From Holophagales bacterium (GTDB lineage Bacteria; Acidobacteriota; Thermoanaerobaculia; UBA5066): a DNA stretch of 64,000 nt. The stretch covers positions 124,001 to 188,000 of the forward strand of contig JADJZB010000028.1 of NCBI GenBank assembly GCA_016719485.1. The letters run 5' to 3'. A program made the position numbers and the translations under genes. The notes below the pieces were generated by a model that made no database searches, was not told the DNA's origin, and was given only the letters and a program-made list of their open reading frames with translations. Below, piece by piece: positions 42,802 through 51,839 of this stretch; the first letter of the stretch is position 1; each line of letters starts with the position of its first letter.

Positions 42802-44106
42802 TCAGGAGCCCTGCCGCCCGGGAGACGGCCGTCCCAGGTAGCCGGAGGCGAGGCGGCGGAAGGTCCCGGCCGACGGGCGCTCGCGACGCGCGAGAGTCTC
42901 GCGGTCGAGCTCGAGGAGGCCGAATCGCGGCTCCCACCCGTCGAGCCACTCGTAGTTGTCGACGAGCGACCAGTGAAGGTATCCGTGGACGGGGAGGCCC
43001 TCGGCCTCGGCTGCCAGAAGGACGCCGACGTGAGCCTCCAGGAACGCGGCCCGCTTCGTGTCGGCCCCGTCGGCGAGACCGTTCTCGGTGACGAGGAGCG
43101 GCTTGCCGAGCGAGGCGGCCTGTCGCAGCAGCGGGAGGAAGGCCTCCGGGACGACCTCCCAGCCGTTGTCGGTGAGGCCGCGGCCGAGCGGGTCGCGGTA
43201 GGCGAAGGAGCCGATGCGCCCGCCGTCGCCGAGAAACCGCAGGTGCAGGCGCGAGTAGTAGTTCACGCCGAAGAAGTCGAGCGAAGCGGGAAGGCCGGGG
43301 CGCCTTCCGGCCAGGCGCGTGAACGGCGGCAGGTAGGCGCTCCAGCGCCCCTCGCCGAAGGCGTCGAGGAGCGCCTGGTTGTAGAAGCGGCCCGCGACGC
43401 GGACGAGGGCCCGGTCGAACGGGTTTCGCGCCCGCTCCGGAGCGAAGCCCATCATGTTGTGCGCGACGCCGATGGCGGCGCCGGGGACCGCCGCGCGAAT
43501 CTCGGCAGCGGCCGCCTCGTGCGCGGCGAGAAGGTGATCGAGGGCGCGTGCGGCGTCGCGCGCGGACGCGATCCCTGGCGGGACCTGCCCGTCGAGGAAC
43601 CCGCCGAGGACGAGGACGAGCGGCTCGTTCAGGACGGTCCAGCAGCGCGCCTTCGGCCCGAGCGCCCTCGCCGTCCGCGCCGCGAAACGGGCGAAGGCGT
43701 CGACGGAGGCCGTCGAGGTCCAGGGCGTCTCGGCGTGGAACCAGCGCGGGTGGGTGTAGTGCAGGAGCGTGACGACGGGCTCGAGGCCGAGCGCGTCGAG
43801 GCGGACGACGAAGCGCGCGTAGCGTTCGAGAGCCGCTTCGTCGAACTCCCCCCTCCTGGGCTCCACGCGACTCCACGAGACCGAGAAGCGGAAGGCGTTC
43901 GCGCCGAGGGCGGCCGCCGACTCGGCATCCTCCTCGTATCTCTCCCACGCGCCCGCGGCGCGGCCGCACGGCCCGCCGCGCGTCTTCCCAGCCGACTCCC
44001 AGTCGGTCCAGTCGCACGGGTCGTTCCCTTCCACCTGGTAGTGGGACACGGCGACGCCGAAGAGACGGGGACGGTCGGCGAACGGGAAACGGGCGGTCTG
44101 GCTCAG
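42802..44106 (-). CDS. Family 1 glycoside hydrolase (beta-glucosidase type), possible CTG start
   Basis: A 434-residue GH1 enzyme if read from CTG 44106. Seen: RFPFADRPRLFGVAVSHYQVEG at the N-terminus, FRFSVSWSRVEP, LLHYTHPRWFH, the acid/base CWTVLNEPLVLV, NYYSRLHLRF and the nucleophile LLVTENGLADG, then LHWSLVDNYEWLDGWEPRFGL. The first ATG/GTG in frame is GTG 44049, which would cut the conserved FGVA-x5-EG opening in two. A CTG at 44106 overlaps the RsbW-like stop as CTGA, which is why I extended to it; an unusual start remains an inference. No signal peptide, so likely cytosolic. Confidence 0.85.
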   Translation of the reverse strand: MSQTARFPFADRPRLFGVAVSHYQVEGNDPCDWTDWESAGKTRGGPCGRAAGAWERYEEDAESAAALGANAFRFSVSWSRVEPRRGEFDEAALERYARFVVRLDALGLEPVVTLLHYTHPRWFHAETPWTSTASVDAFARFAARTARALGPKARCWTVLNEPLVLVLGGFLDGQVPPGIASARDAARALDHLLAAHEAAAAEIRAAVPGAAIGVAHNMMGFAPERARNPFDRALVRVAGRFYNQALLDAFGEGRWSAYLPPFTRLAGRRPGLPASLDFFGVNYYSRLHLRFLGDGGRIGSFAYRDPLGRGLTDNGWEVVPEAFLPLLRQAASLGKPLLVTENGLADGADTKRAAFLEAHVGVLLAAEAEGLPVHGYLHWSLVDNYEWLDGWEPRFGLLELDRETLARRERPSAGTFRRLASGYLGRPSPGRQGS

Positions 44107-44510
44107 GGGACCGTGAACTCGACGACGACGACGTTCCGATCGCCGTCGCGGCGCCAGGCGAAGGAGCTCGAGAGGCCCCGGACGAGGTGAATCCCGCGCC
44201 CGCCGGGCGCCGTGTCGAGCGAAGGCGGAGGGGGCGGCGGGACGAGGGTCGGGTCGAATGGGAGTCCGGAGTCGGAGACCTCGAGCCGGACCCGCTCCGG
44301 CCCCGTCTCGAGGAGGAGCGCCGCCGGGCCCGCCTCCCCGGGCGGGTAGGCGTACTTCCAGACGTTCGAGAGGAGCTCCTCTGCGGCCACCTCCACGGCG
44401 TTCCGCGTCCTCGGAGACAGGGCGCAGCCGTCGACGAACTCGTGCAGCTGCGCGAGCGTCGCGAAGACCTCGTCCCGACGGGCCTCGAGGAGCTTGCGGT
44501 AGGTCGGCAC
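44103..44510 (-). CDS. RsbW-like anti-sigma factor / serine-kinase ATPase
   Basis: A 135-residue HATPase_c_2 protein. Seen: a helical N-terminus, VEVAAEELLSNVWKYAYPPG (N box), LEVSDSGLPFDP (G1) and GGRGIHLVRGLSSSFAW (G2). Such proteins bind a sigma factor and phosphorylate a partner STAS protein. The gene lies 25 bases after a STAS gene and overlaps the GH1 gene. The only sigma-factor system signs nearby are this pair, so its target sigma is not in the window. Confidence 0.87.
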   Translation of the reverse strand: MPTYRKLLEARRDEVFATLAQLHEFVDGCALSPRTRNAVEVAAEELLSNVWKYAYPPGEAGPAALLLETGPERVRLEVSDSGLPFDPTLVPPPPPPSLDTAPGGRGIHLVRGLSSSFAWRRDGDRNVVVVEFTVP

Positions 44511-44535
44511 GGTCTCGGGATGCCCCGCGCAGACT

Positions 44536-44880
44536 CTACGCCGCAGCGACGGCCCGGAGCGCGTCCTCCTGATTCGACACGATTCCGGCCACCTCGCCGA
44601 GGCCCCCGATGCGGAGGACCTCCTCGACGTGGGGCGTCGCCCCGTAGAGGACGAGGACCGCCCGCCGCAGTCGGACGTTCCGTGCGGCCGCGAAGAGCAT
44701 CCCTATTCCGAGCGATCCGACGTACGTCACGTCCGCGAGATCGACGAGAACGGGCCTCTCGGATCGTCCGGCTCTCACCGTGAACGCGAGCTCGATCTCC
44801 TCGATTCCCTTCAGGTCGAGCCGCCCCTCCAGACGAATCCAGACGTTCGCGTCTCCCTTCTCCAGGACCTCCATCCTCAT
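44536..44880 (-). CDS. STAS-domain anti-anti-sigma factor
   Basis: A 114-residue STAS protein. Seen: VWIRLEGRLDLKGIEEIELAF, VLVDLADVTYVGSLGIGMLFAA (the phosphorylatable Ser in the DVxxVGSLG loop) and VLYGATPHVEEVLRIGGL. It should alternate with the downstream RsbW-like kinase: when dephosphorylated it displaces the sigma factor. ATG 44880 has AGGGAGG 5 bases upstream. Divergent from the second porin gene, 80 bases away. Confidence 0.9.
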   Translation of the reverse strand: MRMEVLEKGDANVWIRLEGRLDLKGIEEIELAFTVRAGRSERPVLVDLADVTYVGSLGIGMLFAAARNVRLRRAVLVLYGATPHVEEVLRIGGLGEVAGIVSNQEDALRAVAAA

Positions 44881-44960
44881 CGGGACCTCCCTCTTTGGCA
44901 TGATGCGAGAACGCTGTAAAGACCGCGTGTAGCCAGAAATGCTCCAGAAGCAGAGACGAC

Positions 44961-46085
44961 ATGAATGATCGCTTCTCCCGACGCCTCATCGGTTTCGCCC
45001 TTGCGGGCCTCCTCCTCCTCGCCGGTACATCCTCCGCCCAGGCGAACCGCGAGGAGTCCGACGTCCGTCCCGACACGCCCCAGAAGGCACCCGCCTTCCC
45101 ACTCCCGGTGACGCTGAAGATCGCGGACGGCGAGCTGAGGATCGGCGCCCTCCTCCAGGCGTGGTACGTCGCGGATGACTCCGCGCAGGGCTCCGGTACG
45201 GGCTACCTCGGCAACACCACGGGCATCAACACATTCCGCATTCGCCGCGCCGAGATCAGGCTCGCCGGCACGGTCACGCCGTCGTGGGGATTCGACGTCC
45301 AGATCGATCCCGCCAAGACCCAGAGCACTTCCGCCGGAGGCGACGACAACATCCTCCAGGATTTCGCCGTCACGTATCTCGGCCTGAAGGGCCACGAGTT
45401 CAGCCTGGGCCAGAAGAAGATCGCCATCACCGACGAAGGTCTCCGGTCGTCCGCGGATATCGATTTCGCCGAGCGTGCCCGCATCACCCGGGTCGTCGGC
45501 GACCAGCGCCAGGAGGGCCTCTTCTACAAGGGCGAGTACGGCCCGCTGTTCGGCGCCCGGGTCTCCATCACGAGCGGCGTCCCCTCGAACACCTCCAGCA
45601 CCTCCGACAGGCTCTTTTGCGCGGCCCGCTTCGACGTGAAACCGGTCGCAGGGATGATCGTCGGAGTCTCCGGCGGCACCGGCGGCCAGGGAACTCCGCC
45701 CCTGGCCCGGGACCGTCTCGCCGCCCACTTCCGGTGGGACGGCACGAGGTCCTTGCCCCTGATGCTGCGAGCCGAGTACGGCCGGGCGACCGACGGCCAG
45801 TCGAACGGCACCGAGATCGACCGCGACGGTTTCTACGTCTCGGCGCTCTACACCTTCGCCAGGAAGCTCCGGATCGGCGCCCGCTACGAAGAGTACGACG
45901 CGAACAAGGACGTATCGGGCGACAGACTCACGATCGTCACCGCCGGCTTCCACTACATGATCAAGGGGAAGAACGTGAACCTGAAGGCCGAGTGGTACGG
46001 AGTCGACCAGGAAGGCCGCAAGGTCGACGGTGTCCTTCAGGAGACGTACGACCAGTTCGTCCTGGCGGCCCAGGTCGCGTTCTAG
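44961..46085 (+). CDS. OprO/OprP-like porin, shorter paralogue
   Basis: A 374-residue outer-membrane barrel, clearly a paralogue of the protein at 38682: TFRIRRAEIRLAGTV, LGLKGHEFSLGQKKIAITDEG, ARYEEYDANKDV and IVTAGFHYMIKGKNVNLK repeat the same strands. It lacks about 55 residues after the signal peptide (FALAGLLLLAGTSSAQA), including the FNDPNEFKAWEG segment. The terminal Phe in FVLAAQVAF is kept. No clear Pho-box repeats precede it, so regulation probably differs. Its stop overlaps the convergent kinase stop by 3 bases. Confidence 0.9.
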   Translation: MNDRFSRRLIGFALAGLLLLAGTSSAQANREESDVRPDTPQKAPAFPLPVTLKIADGELRIGALLQAWYVADDSAQGSGTGYLGNTTGINTFRIRRAEIRLAGTVTPSWGFDVQIDPAKTQSTSAGGDDNILQDFAVTYLGLKGHEFSLGQKKIAITDEGLRSSADIDFAERARITRVVGDQRQEGLFYKGEYGPLFGARVSITSGVPSNTSSTSDRLFCAARFDVKPVAGMIVGVSGGTGGQGTPPLARDRLAAHFRWDGTRSLPLMLRAEYGRATDGQSNGTEIDRDGFYVSALYTFARKLRIGARYEEYDANKDVSGDRLTIVTAGFHYMIKGKNVNLKAEWYGVDQEGRKVDGVLQETYDQFVLAAQVAF

Positions 46086-48881
46086 CCTGGCAGCTCCACG
46101 AAGAACGTCGCGCCCTTCCCTGGTGCGCTCTCCGCCCAGACCCGCCCCTTCATCCTCTCCACGGCCTTCCTCACGAGGGCGAGGCCGATCCCCGTCCCCG
46201 CGAACTCCTCCAGCCGGTGCAGGCGCTGGAAGATCTCGAAGATCCGGTCGTGGTACGCCATGTCGAACCCGATCCCGTTGTCCCGGATTCTGAGGCGAGT
46301 CGTTCCCTCTTCCGCGCTTCCGCTGATCTCGATGCGGGGCGGGCGCGCTCCCTGGCTGTACTTGAGAGCGTTCCCCACGAGGTTCCTGAGGACGATGGCC
46401 AGGCCCTCGTGATCGGCCTTCACGACGAGGCCGTCGACGTCGACGGCGACCTCCGCTCCCGACGCCACGATCTCTTCCTGCAGCTCTCCGAGTACCGCCG
46501 CCACGGCGGTGGAGACGTTCACGGTCCCCACGTGGATCGCCCGACGCTCGATCCTGGAGTAGGCCAGGAGCGCCTCGACGAGCTGGCCCATGCGCTGGGC
46601 CCCGCGACGGACCTTGACGAGGGTGGCCCGCCCGTCCGGATTCAAGGCCTCGGCATGCTCTTCCAGGAGGATCTGGCTGTATCCGTCGATGGCCCTGAGC
46701 GGCGATTTGAGGTCGTGGGAGACCGAGTAGGCGAACGTCTCGAGCTCCTTGTTGGCGGCTGCCAGCTCCGCCGTCCGTTCGGTCACGCGCCGCTCGAGAT
46801 CGGCATTCAGCCTGAGGACCTCCTCCTCGGCCCGCCGTCGCTCCGTGATGTCGCTGACCAGGGCGAGGAAGACGTCGCCCTGGTCCGTCCCCACGAGCTG
46901 AAGGTGAATCTCGGTGGGATAGTGGGACCCGTCCTTCCTGCGGTGCGCCGACTCGAAGCGATGGACCTCGCCCGACCGGGCGCTCGCAGCCCGGAAGACC
47001 TCCTGCAGGGACTCGGAGTTGAACTCGGGAGCGATGTCGAGGGGCGTCATCCCCAGCAGCTCCCCTTCGTCGTATCCGAGGTTCCGTACGGCACCGCGGT
47101 TCACGAATCGGAACCGGTGGGTCTCCCGGTCGAGAACGTAGACCTCGTTGAGGCTCCGCTCGATGACGTCCCGGAGCCAGGCCCGTTCCGACTCGGCTGC
47201 GCGCCGGGCACGCTCGAGCCGGCCCAGCTGCCGCCTCCAGCCCGCCGCGACGCCGGACCCGACGGCGAAGAGGAGTCCGGCCATCACCAGGACCGTCAGC
47301 CAGAGCCGCTCGCGAAGCGGAGCGAAGGCCTCGGAAACGTCGATCCGGGCGACGAGCCCCCAGTCGGACCCGGGAATGACACGCGTCGCGGCCAGGACCG
47401 GAATTCCCCGGTAGTCCGTTCCGAGGCCGACGCCTTCCTCTCCGAATGCTGCCCGTACGGCCGGGATGTCGGTCTTCGAGAGCGGCACCCTGAGCGCGAG
47501 CGCGGAGTCTCGCGCGAACCGCAGCTCGTTCAGGAAAAGGGCGTCGCTTCCCTCCTGCCGGACCAGGAGCGTCTCTGCGGTCCGGCTCGGCAGCGGCCAG
47601 CGGGCGACGAAGGGATAGAGGAACGTCGCGGGATCGATGCGCAGGACTACGACGCCGATCCCGCTCCGCGCGCTCTCGTCATGAATCGGTACGACGACTC
47701 CCATGTGAATCGCTCCGCCCGGGCCGTCCCTGTGCAGGTCCATCAGGAGAGCGTCCGACTGCACGAGGACGTGCGGCAGCCTCCGTCGCAGCTCGGCGCA
47801 GGGCATCGCGGTCCCCCGCGGCGCCCTGAGACGGGAGCTCCCATCCGGCGCCAGCAGCTCGACCACCTCGTATCCGTAGCTCTTCTGGACTCTCTCGAGC
47901 CACTCCTCCAGGAGCTCGGCGTCTTCGGACGACGCCGACCCCTCGACGACACCTCGAGCCAGCTGCTCGAAGGCCCTGCTTCGCGCGAGCACCGAGCCGT
48001 TCCCGAGGCGCTCGCTCCTCCACCGGACGATCTCCCCCGCCTTCAGGTCGGCGATGGCCGAGACCTCCCGATACGCCTGCGCGCGGAACCGGCGATCCTG
48101 CTCCCGGAACCAGTAGACGCCGGAGAGAACGATTCCCGCCGCGAGACACAGGAAGAGGGCGATCAGGGCCACCTCTCCACCTGCCGTCAGCTGGACGCGA
48201 TCAGACCCGCTCCTTTCGCGCGGCCGCGCCAGTGCGAGGATCCCCACCCCGAGGGCGGCGAAGGCGGCGCTCGTCGTGGCCGCCGGAGGAATGAACGTCC
48301 CGCCGTAGAAGAGCGGCTCTCCCGCGAAGTAACCGAGGAGCAGGACTCCTCCTCCCGTCGAGGTCACCCCGGCGGCGGCCGCGGCGAGGCGGGCCCGACC
48401 TCCGCGCCGTCCCCCGGCGAGGACGGCCGCCACGAGCGCGACGCTCAACAGAATGAAGCCGGCGGCGCTCACGGGCGACATGAAGCCGACCGGCGAGCCC
48501 CCCACTTCACCGCCAATCGAGAGCCCGAGGTGCTCGACCTTCGGCCGGACGCCCGCGAGACCAAGGGCGAGGAGAGCGGCGGCCGCCGCTCCGCCGACGG
48601 ACGCGACGGAAATGGCGCCGGTGTGCGTCCGCCGGCCCGCGCCCGGAGCGGCCCACGGCCGCCAGTGCCGCCCCGTAGGCGACGAGGAGGAGCGCCGTGC
48701 TCGGCGCCATCGGGATGTTCTTCGAGCCGAAGTCCGCGAGGGAAGGGATCCCGAGGGCCCAGCCGGCGAGAGCCAGGGCGCCGAGAGCGGACGATACGAC
48801 GCCGCACGCCGAAGCCAGGAGGTCGAACCGCCGTGTCTCGGAATGGTGTATCCCGTTCACCGGACCGCTCCCGTCGTCCAC
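46082..48881 (-). CDS. Membrane sensor histidine kinase 1, apparent frameshift
   Basis: About 930 residues across two frames. Seen from ATG 48881: helices including LALAGWALGIPS and GSKNIPMAPSTALLLVAYGAAL, a motif frequent in multi-helix sensor modules. In the second frame: more helices (SAAGFILLSVALVAAVLAG), a dCache-like extracytoplasmic domain, PAS, HisKA with FAYSVSHDLKSPLRAIDGYSQ and HATPase_c with LRNLVGNALKYSQ and FEIFQRLHR-x4-GTGIGLALVRK. The frame change must lie within about 48600-48650 (GC-rich). It may be a sequencing error or inactivation of the membrane sensor half. Stop overlaps the porin stop by 3 bases. Confidence 0.82.
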
Positions 48882-48959
48882 GCCCCCTCGATCTCCATCA
48901 GTCGCTCCGAGGCCAGTATGCGCCCGCGCGCGACCCCTCGCCGCCGCACACGGACCCCT

Positions 48960-50720
48960 TCAGTGCGCCGGCAGAGAGAAGAAGAACGTCGCCCCTTCGC
49001 CCACCTTCCCCTCGGCCCAGACCCGGCCCCCGTGGCGCAGGACGATCCGCCTCACGAGCGCGAGCCCGACCCCGGTCCCTTCGAACTCGCTGGGAGCGTG
49101 AAGCCTCTGGAAGACCCCGAAGAGCTTGCCCGAGTAAGCCATGTTGAATCCCGCGCCGTTGTCCCTCACGCGGTAGACGGCGCTGGGACCCTCGCCCTCT
49201 CCGTCGATCTCTATGACGGGCCACTCCCTGTGCGCCGAGAACTTGACGGCGTTCGACAGGAGGTTGACCCAGACCTGCATGAGCAGCGCCGGATCCCCCT
49301 CGGCTCTCGGCAGGTCCCCCACCCGGAACTCGATCCGCCCGCGCGCCTCCGGCGCTTCGACGATCTCTTCGAACGCGGCGCGGGCGAGGGAGGCCATGTC
49401 GACCGACGCCCGCCGCATCTCGCTGCGGCCCAGGCGGGAGAGGCGCAGCAGGTCGTCGATCAGCTGCGCCATCCTCCTCGCGTTCGCGCTCACGACCCCG
49501 AGGAGGCGGCGCCCCTCGGGATCCAGTCTCTCCCCGTGATCCTCCACGATCATCCTGGAGAAACCGTCGATGGCGCGAAGGGGTGCGCGGAGGTCGTGAG
49601 ACACCGAGTAGGAGAAGGCCTCGAGCTCCTTGTTCGCCTCTTCGAGCTGGGCCGTCCGCTCGGACACGCGTCTCTCCAGCTCGGCGTTCAGCTCGCGGAA
49701 CATCCCCTCGCTCCGCCGGAGAGCCGCTTCGGTCGCCCGGGACTGCTCCTCGGCCCGCTTGCGCTCCGTGATGTCGAGGACCATCGAGATGTTCGTCGAG
49801 GGGGGCTCGCCGGGCGCCCACATCGGGGAGACGGCGAGCGCCCCCCAGACGACGGTTCCGTCCCTCCTCAGGTAGCGCTTGTCGACCGTGAACTCGGAGA
49901 TCCGTCCGGCCCGAAGCTCTTCCATCCTCGCGAGGTCGCGAGCGACGTCCTCCGGATGGGTGACGTCCTGGAAGCGAAGGGTTTCCAGCTCCTCCCGGGA
50001 GTAGCCGACGAGCTCGGCGTAGCGCTGGTTGACCCGCAGGAACGCGCCCGTTCCCGTGTCCACCTGCGCGACCCCGACGACGGTCTGGTCGAAGAGAGCG
50101 CGGAAGAGGGACTCCCTCTCGCGCAGCGCCCCGGAGTCCCGCTCCCGCCTCAGGCGGTTCGCCATGAGGAGACCGAGCGCCGCCGTCGCGGGCGGGTAGA
50201 TCAGGAGGATCGGGAGGGTGATGTGAGAGAGCACCCGAAGGGCGCTCGACCAGGGAAGAGTGAAGAACAGGCAGAGCATCGCCACGTGGACGGCGAGACC
50301 GAGCGCGGTGAGCTCGACCCACTCCAGGTCGGCGAGACGCGACCGTCGGCGGTACCGCCAGAGGAGACCGATACAGCCGGACGCCACGATGACCAGGACG
50401 CCCGTGAGAGCTGCCGCGCCCCCCATCCAGATCCGGAAGGCCGACGTCACCGCCATGGCGATGACGGTCGGCACCGTTCCGAAGTAGAGGCCGGCCACCC
50501 CGAGGAGGATCGAGCGCGTGTCGAACACGATCCCGGGCTCGAGCGTCCACGAGGAGAGCATCACCGCCACCCCGAGGCCTGCGACCGCGAGACCGACGGG
50601 AACCTGCCGCAGACGGCTCGCGTCGGCCCTCCACCGCGTCGTGGCGAGGTCGTAGACGAGCGCCAGCGCCAGCAGGAGCGCGGCATTGTGGACGAGCGCG
50701 AGGAAGCCGCCTTCAGGCAT
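48960..50720 (-). CDS. Membrane sensor histidine kinase 2 (5TM-LYT-like, PAS)
   Basis: A 586-residue kinase. Seen: six or so helices in residues 1-200, including TLEPGIVFDTRSILLGVAGLYFGTVP (5TMR-LYT-type signature), a coiled linker, PAS (residues about 215-335, VGVAQVDTGTGAFLRVNQRYAELVG), HisKA with FSYSVSHDLRAPLRAIDGFSRM and HATPase_c with NLLSNAVKFSA, VYRVRDNGAGFNM, FGVFQRLHAPSEFEGTGVG. It is 78 bases upstream of kinase 1 on the same strand. Its ATG lies inside the end of the receiver stub (50713-50823). No intact response regulator is adjacent, so output is unclear. Confidence 0.88.
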   Translation of the reverse strand: MPEGGFLALVHNAALLLALALVYDLATTRWRADASRLRQVPVGLAVAGLGVAVMLSSWTLEPGIVFDTRSILLGVAGLYFGTVPTVIAMAVTSAFRIWMGGAAALTGVLVIVASGCIGLLWRYRRRSRLADLEWVELTALGLAVHVAMLCLFFTLPWSSALRVLSHITLPILLIYPPATAALGLLMANRLRRERDSGALRERESLFRALFDQTVVGVAQVDTGTGAFLRVNQRYAELVGYSREELETLRFQDVTHPEDVARDLARMEELRAGRISEFTVDKRYLRRDGTVVWGALAVSPMWAPGEPPSTNISMVLDITERKRAEEQSRATEAALRRSEGMFRELNAELERRVSERTAQLEEANKELEAFSYSVSHDLRAPLRAIDGFSRMIVEDHGERLDPEGRRLLGVVSANARRMAQLIDDLLRLSRLGRSEMRRASVDMASLARAAFEEIVEAPEARGRIEFRVGDLPRAEGDPALLMQVWVNLLSNAVKFSAHREWPVIEIDGEGEGPSAVYRVRDNGAGFNMAYSGKLFGVFQRLHAPSEFEGTGVGLALVRRIVLRHGGRVWAEGKVGEGATFFFSLPAH

Positions 50721-50823
50721 CGGCCCGCCGTCGCCCCGTCCTCATCTTCGAGGGGGCCCGCAGGGCCAGCTCCGCGTCACTCTCGTCGTCTTCCACGAGG
50801 AGGATTCGCACGTTCTGGGACAT
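50713..50823 (-). pseudogene. Truncated response-regulator receiver stub
   Basis: A 36-codon reading frame starting ATG 50823: MSQNVRILLVEDDESDAELALRA is the first beta strand and helix of a receiver domain with the acidic pair, then an unrelated PSKMRTGRRRADA and stop. The phosphoacceptor Asp and everything after helix 1 are missing. The remnant ends overlapping the start of kinase 2 (ATGCCTGA). A full receiver would be about 120 residues. An internal deletion joining it to the kinase gene is the simplest reading. Confidence 0.6.
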
Positions 50824-50901
50824 CGCATCCTCCGACTCAGCGAATAGTAGACGCTCGGGCTGTGTACCGGCCGACCCGTCCGCCCGCGTCGGGGATTTCC
50901 G

Positions 50902-50930
50902 TTGACCCCGGCCCCCGCCGCAGCTACATT
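50902..50930 (+). promoter_or_regulatory. Promoter of arsR1
   Basis: TTGACC (50902-50907), 17 bases, then TACATT (50925-50930). Transcription would start near 50937, just ahead of the AGGAG ribosome site for the ATG at 50946. No other promoter match is close. Confidence 0.55.
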
Positions 50931-50945
50931 TCGCAGGAGACCGAA

Positions 50946-51398
50946 ATGGTAGACAGGAACCTGCCCAACCTCGCGGGCCGGATGCAGGCTCTCGCGAACG
51001 CCACCCGGCTCCGCGTCCTGCTGCTGTTGCGCGACGGGGGTCTCTGCGTCTGCCAGGTCGCCGCCATCATCGACGTCCCCGCATCCACCGTCTCCAGCCA
51101 TCTCGCCGATCTCAAGCGGGCCGGAATCGTGAGCGAGCACCGCCGTGGGCGTTTCGTCTGGTACGCGCTTCGCCGGCACGACGACGTCGTCCCGTGGCTC
51201 CGCCTCGTGGCCCGCCAGACGACGAGCGACCCGCAGCTCGCCGCCGACCACGCCCGGGCCACCCGCATCCGCCTCGTCCCGCCCGAGATGCTCCTGGCCT
51301 CGACGGGCTGCGAAGCGACGCAGAGCGTTCCGACGCCCGGTACGGCGACGGCGTCTCCCCGTCACCCGGCGGCGCGTCGCCGGTTTTCCGCCGTCTGA
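50946..51398 (+). CDS. ArsR-family transcriptional regulator 1
   Basis: A 150-residue winged-helix repressor. Seen: LANATRLRVLLLLRDGGLCVCQVAAI with the CVC As(III)-type metal site in the recognition-helix region, STVSSHLADLKRAGIVSEHRRGRFVWYAL (winged helix). The C-terminal 50 residues are a low-complexity tail containing one further Cys (ASTGCEAT). AGGAG is 6 bases before the ATG. It opens the first arsenic module; a separate promoter follows it. The effector is likely arsenite or an organoarsenical, by context. Confidence 0.87.
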   Translation: MVDRNLPNLAGRMQALANATRLRVLLLLRDGGLCVCQVAAIIDVPASTVSSHLADLKRAGIVSEHRRGRFVWYALRRHDDVVPWLRLVARQTTSDPQLAADHARATRIRLVPPEMLLASTGCEATQSVPTPGTATASPRHPAARRRFSAV

Positions 51399-51433
51399 GC
51401 GCCCGGCCCCCCCGTCTCGAATGGAGAGCGCGC

Positions 51434-51462
51434 TGGACATCGTCCCATCAAGAAACTATGAT
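51434..51462 (+). promoter_or_regulatory. Promoter with ArsR-like half-operator before the thioredoxin-like gene
   Basis: TGGACA (51434-51439), 17 bases, then TATGAT (51457-51462): a near-ideal sigma-70 promoter. ATCAAGAA (51447-51454) within the spacer equals half of the operators at 54951 and 55368, and TGAT closes the element at 51462. This suggests ArsR control of the trx-arsP-arsF-arsG transcript. Confidence 0.6.
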
Positions 51463-51526
51463 TCGTGTTTAACCGAAGCCAGCCCGGCGTCGCCGGGTCC
51501 CGCGCTCGCGACGAAAGGAACCGCCC

Positions 51527-51784
51527 ATGGAAACCACCCCCTCCCACAGGAAGATCGAGATCCTCGGCCCCGGATGCACCCGCTGCAAGGAGACGTTCCG
51601 CGTCGTCGCGCACGTCGTCGAGACCGAGAAGCTCCCCTTCACCGTCGAGAAGGTCGAGGGGATGGAGCGGATGCTCGAGCTCGGCCTCCTCGCGACCCCC
51701 GGCGTCGCCGTCGAGGGGAAGGTGATCTTCTCCGGCCGGATCCCGAAGGCCGAGGAGCTCCGCGCGGCCCTGGCCGCCCTCTGA
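51527..51784 (+). CDS. Small thioredoxin-like redox protein
   Basis: An 85-residue thioredoxin-fold protein of the small redox-active disulphide type. Seen: KIEILGPGCTRCKETF with the CxxC active site as CTRC, followed by ELGLLATPGVAVEGKVIFSG (cis-Pro loop TPGV) and PKAEELRAALAAL. No signal peptide. AAGGA precedes the ATG. Often linked to ArsP-type permeases and the ArsF/ArsG pair; it may reduce arsenicals or disulphides of the partner proteins. Confidence 0.85.
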   Translation: METTPSHRKIEILGPGCTRCKETFRVVAHVVETEKLPFTVEKVEGMERMLELGLLATPGVAVEGKVIFSGRIPKAEELRAALAAL

Positions 51785-51839
51785 GACCCCGCGACGGGGC
51801 GGGGCCGCGTCCGCCGCGGCGCCCGCCCGGAGGCCATCC

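Noticed and set aside
44895..44923. Promoter or Pho box before porin 2
   Set aside because: TTGGCA is present but no -10 lies at proper spacing, and no 11-base repeats were found.
45284..49147. Plus-strand open frame of nearly 1300 codons over porin 2 and kinase 1
   Set aside because: Shadow of real genes in GC-rich DNA; no family motifs.
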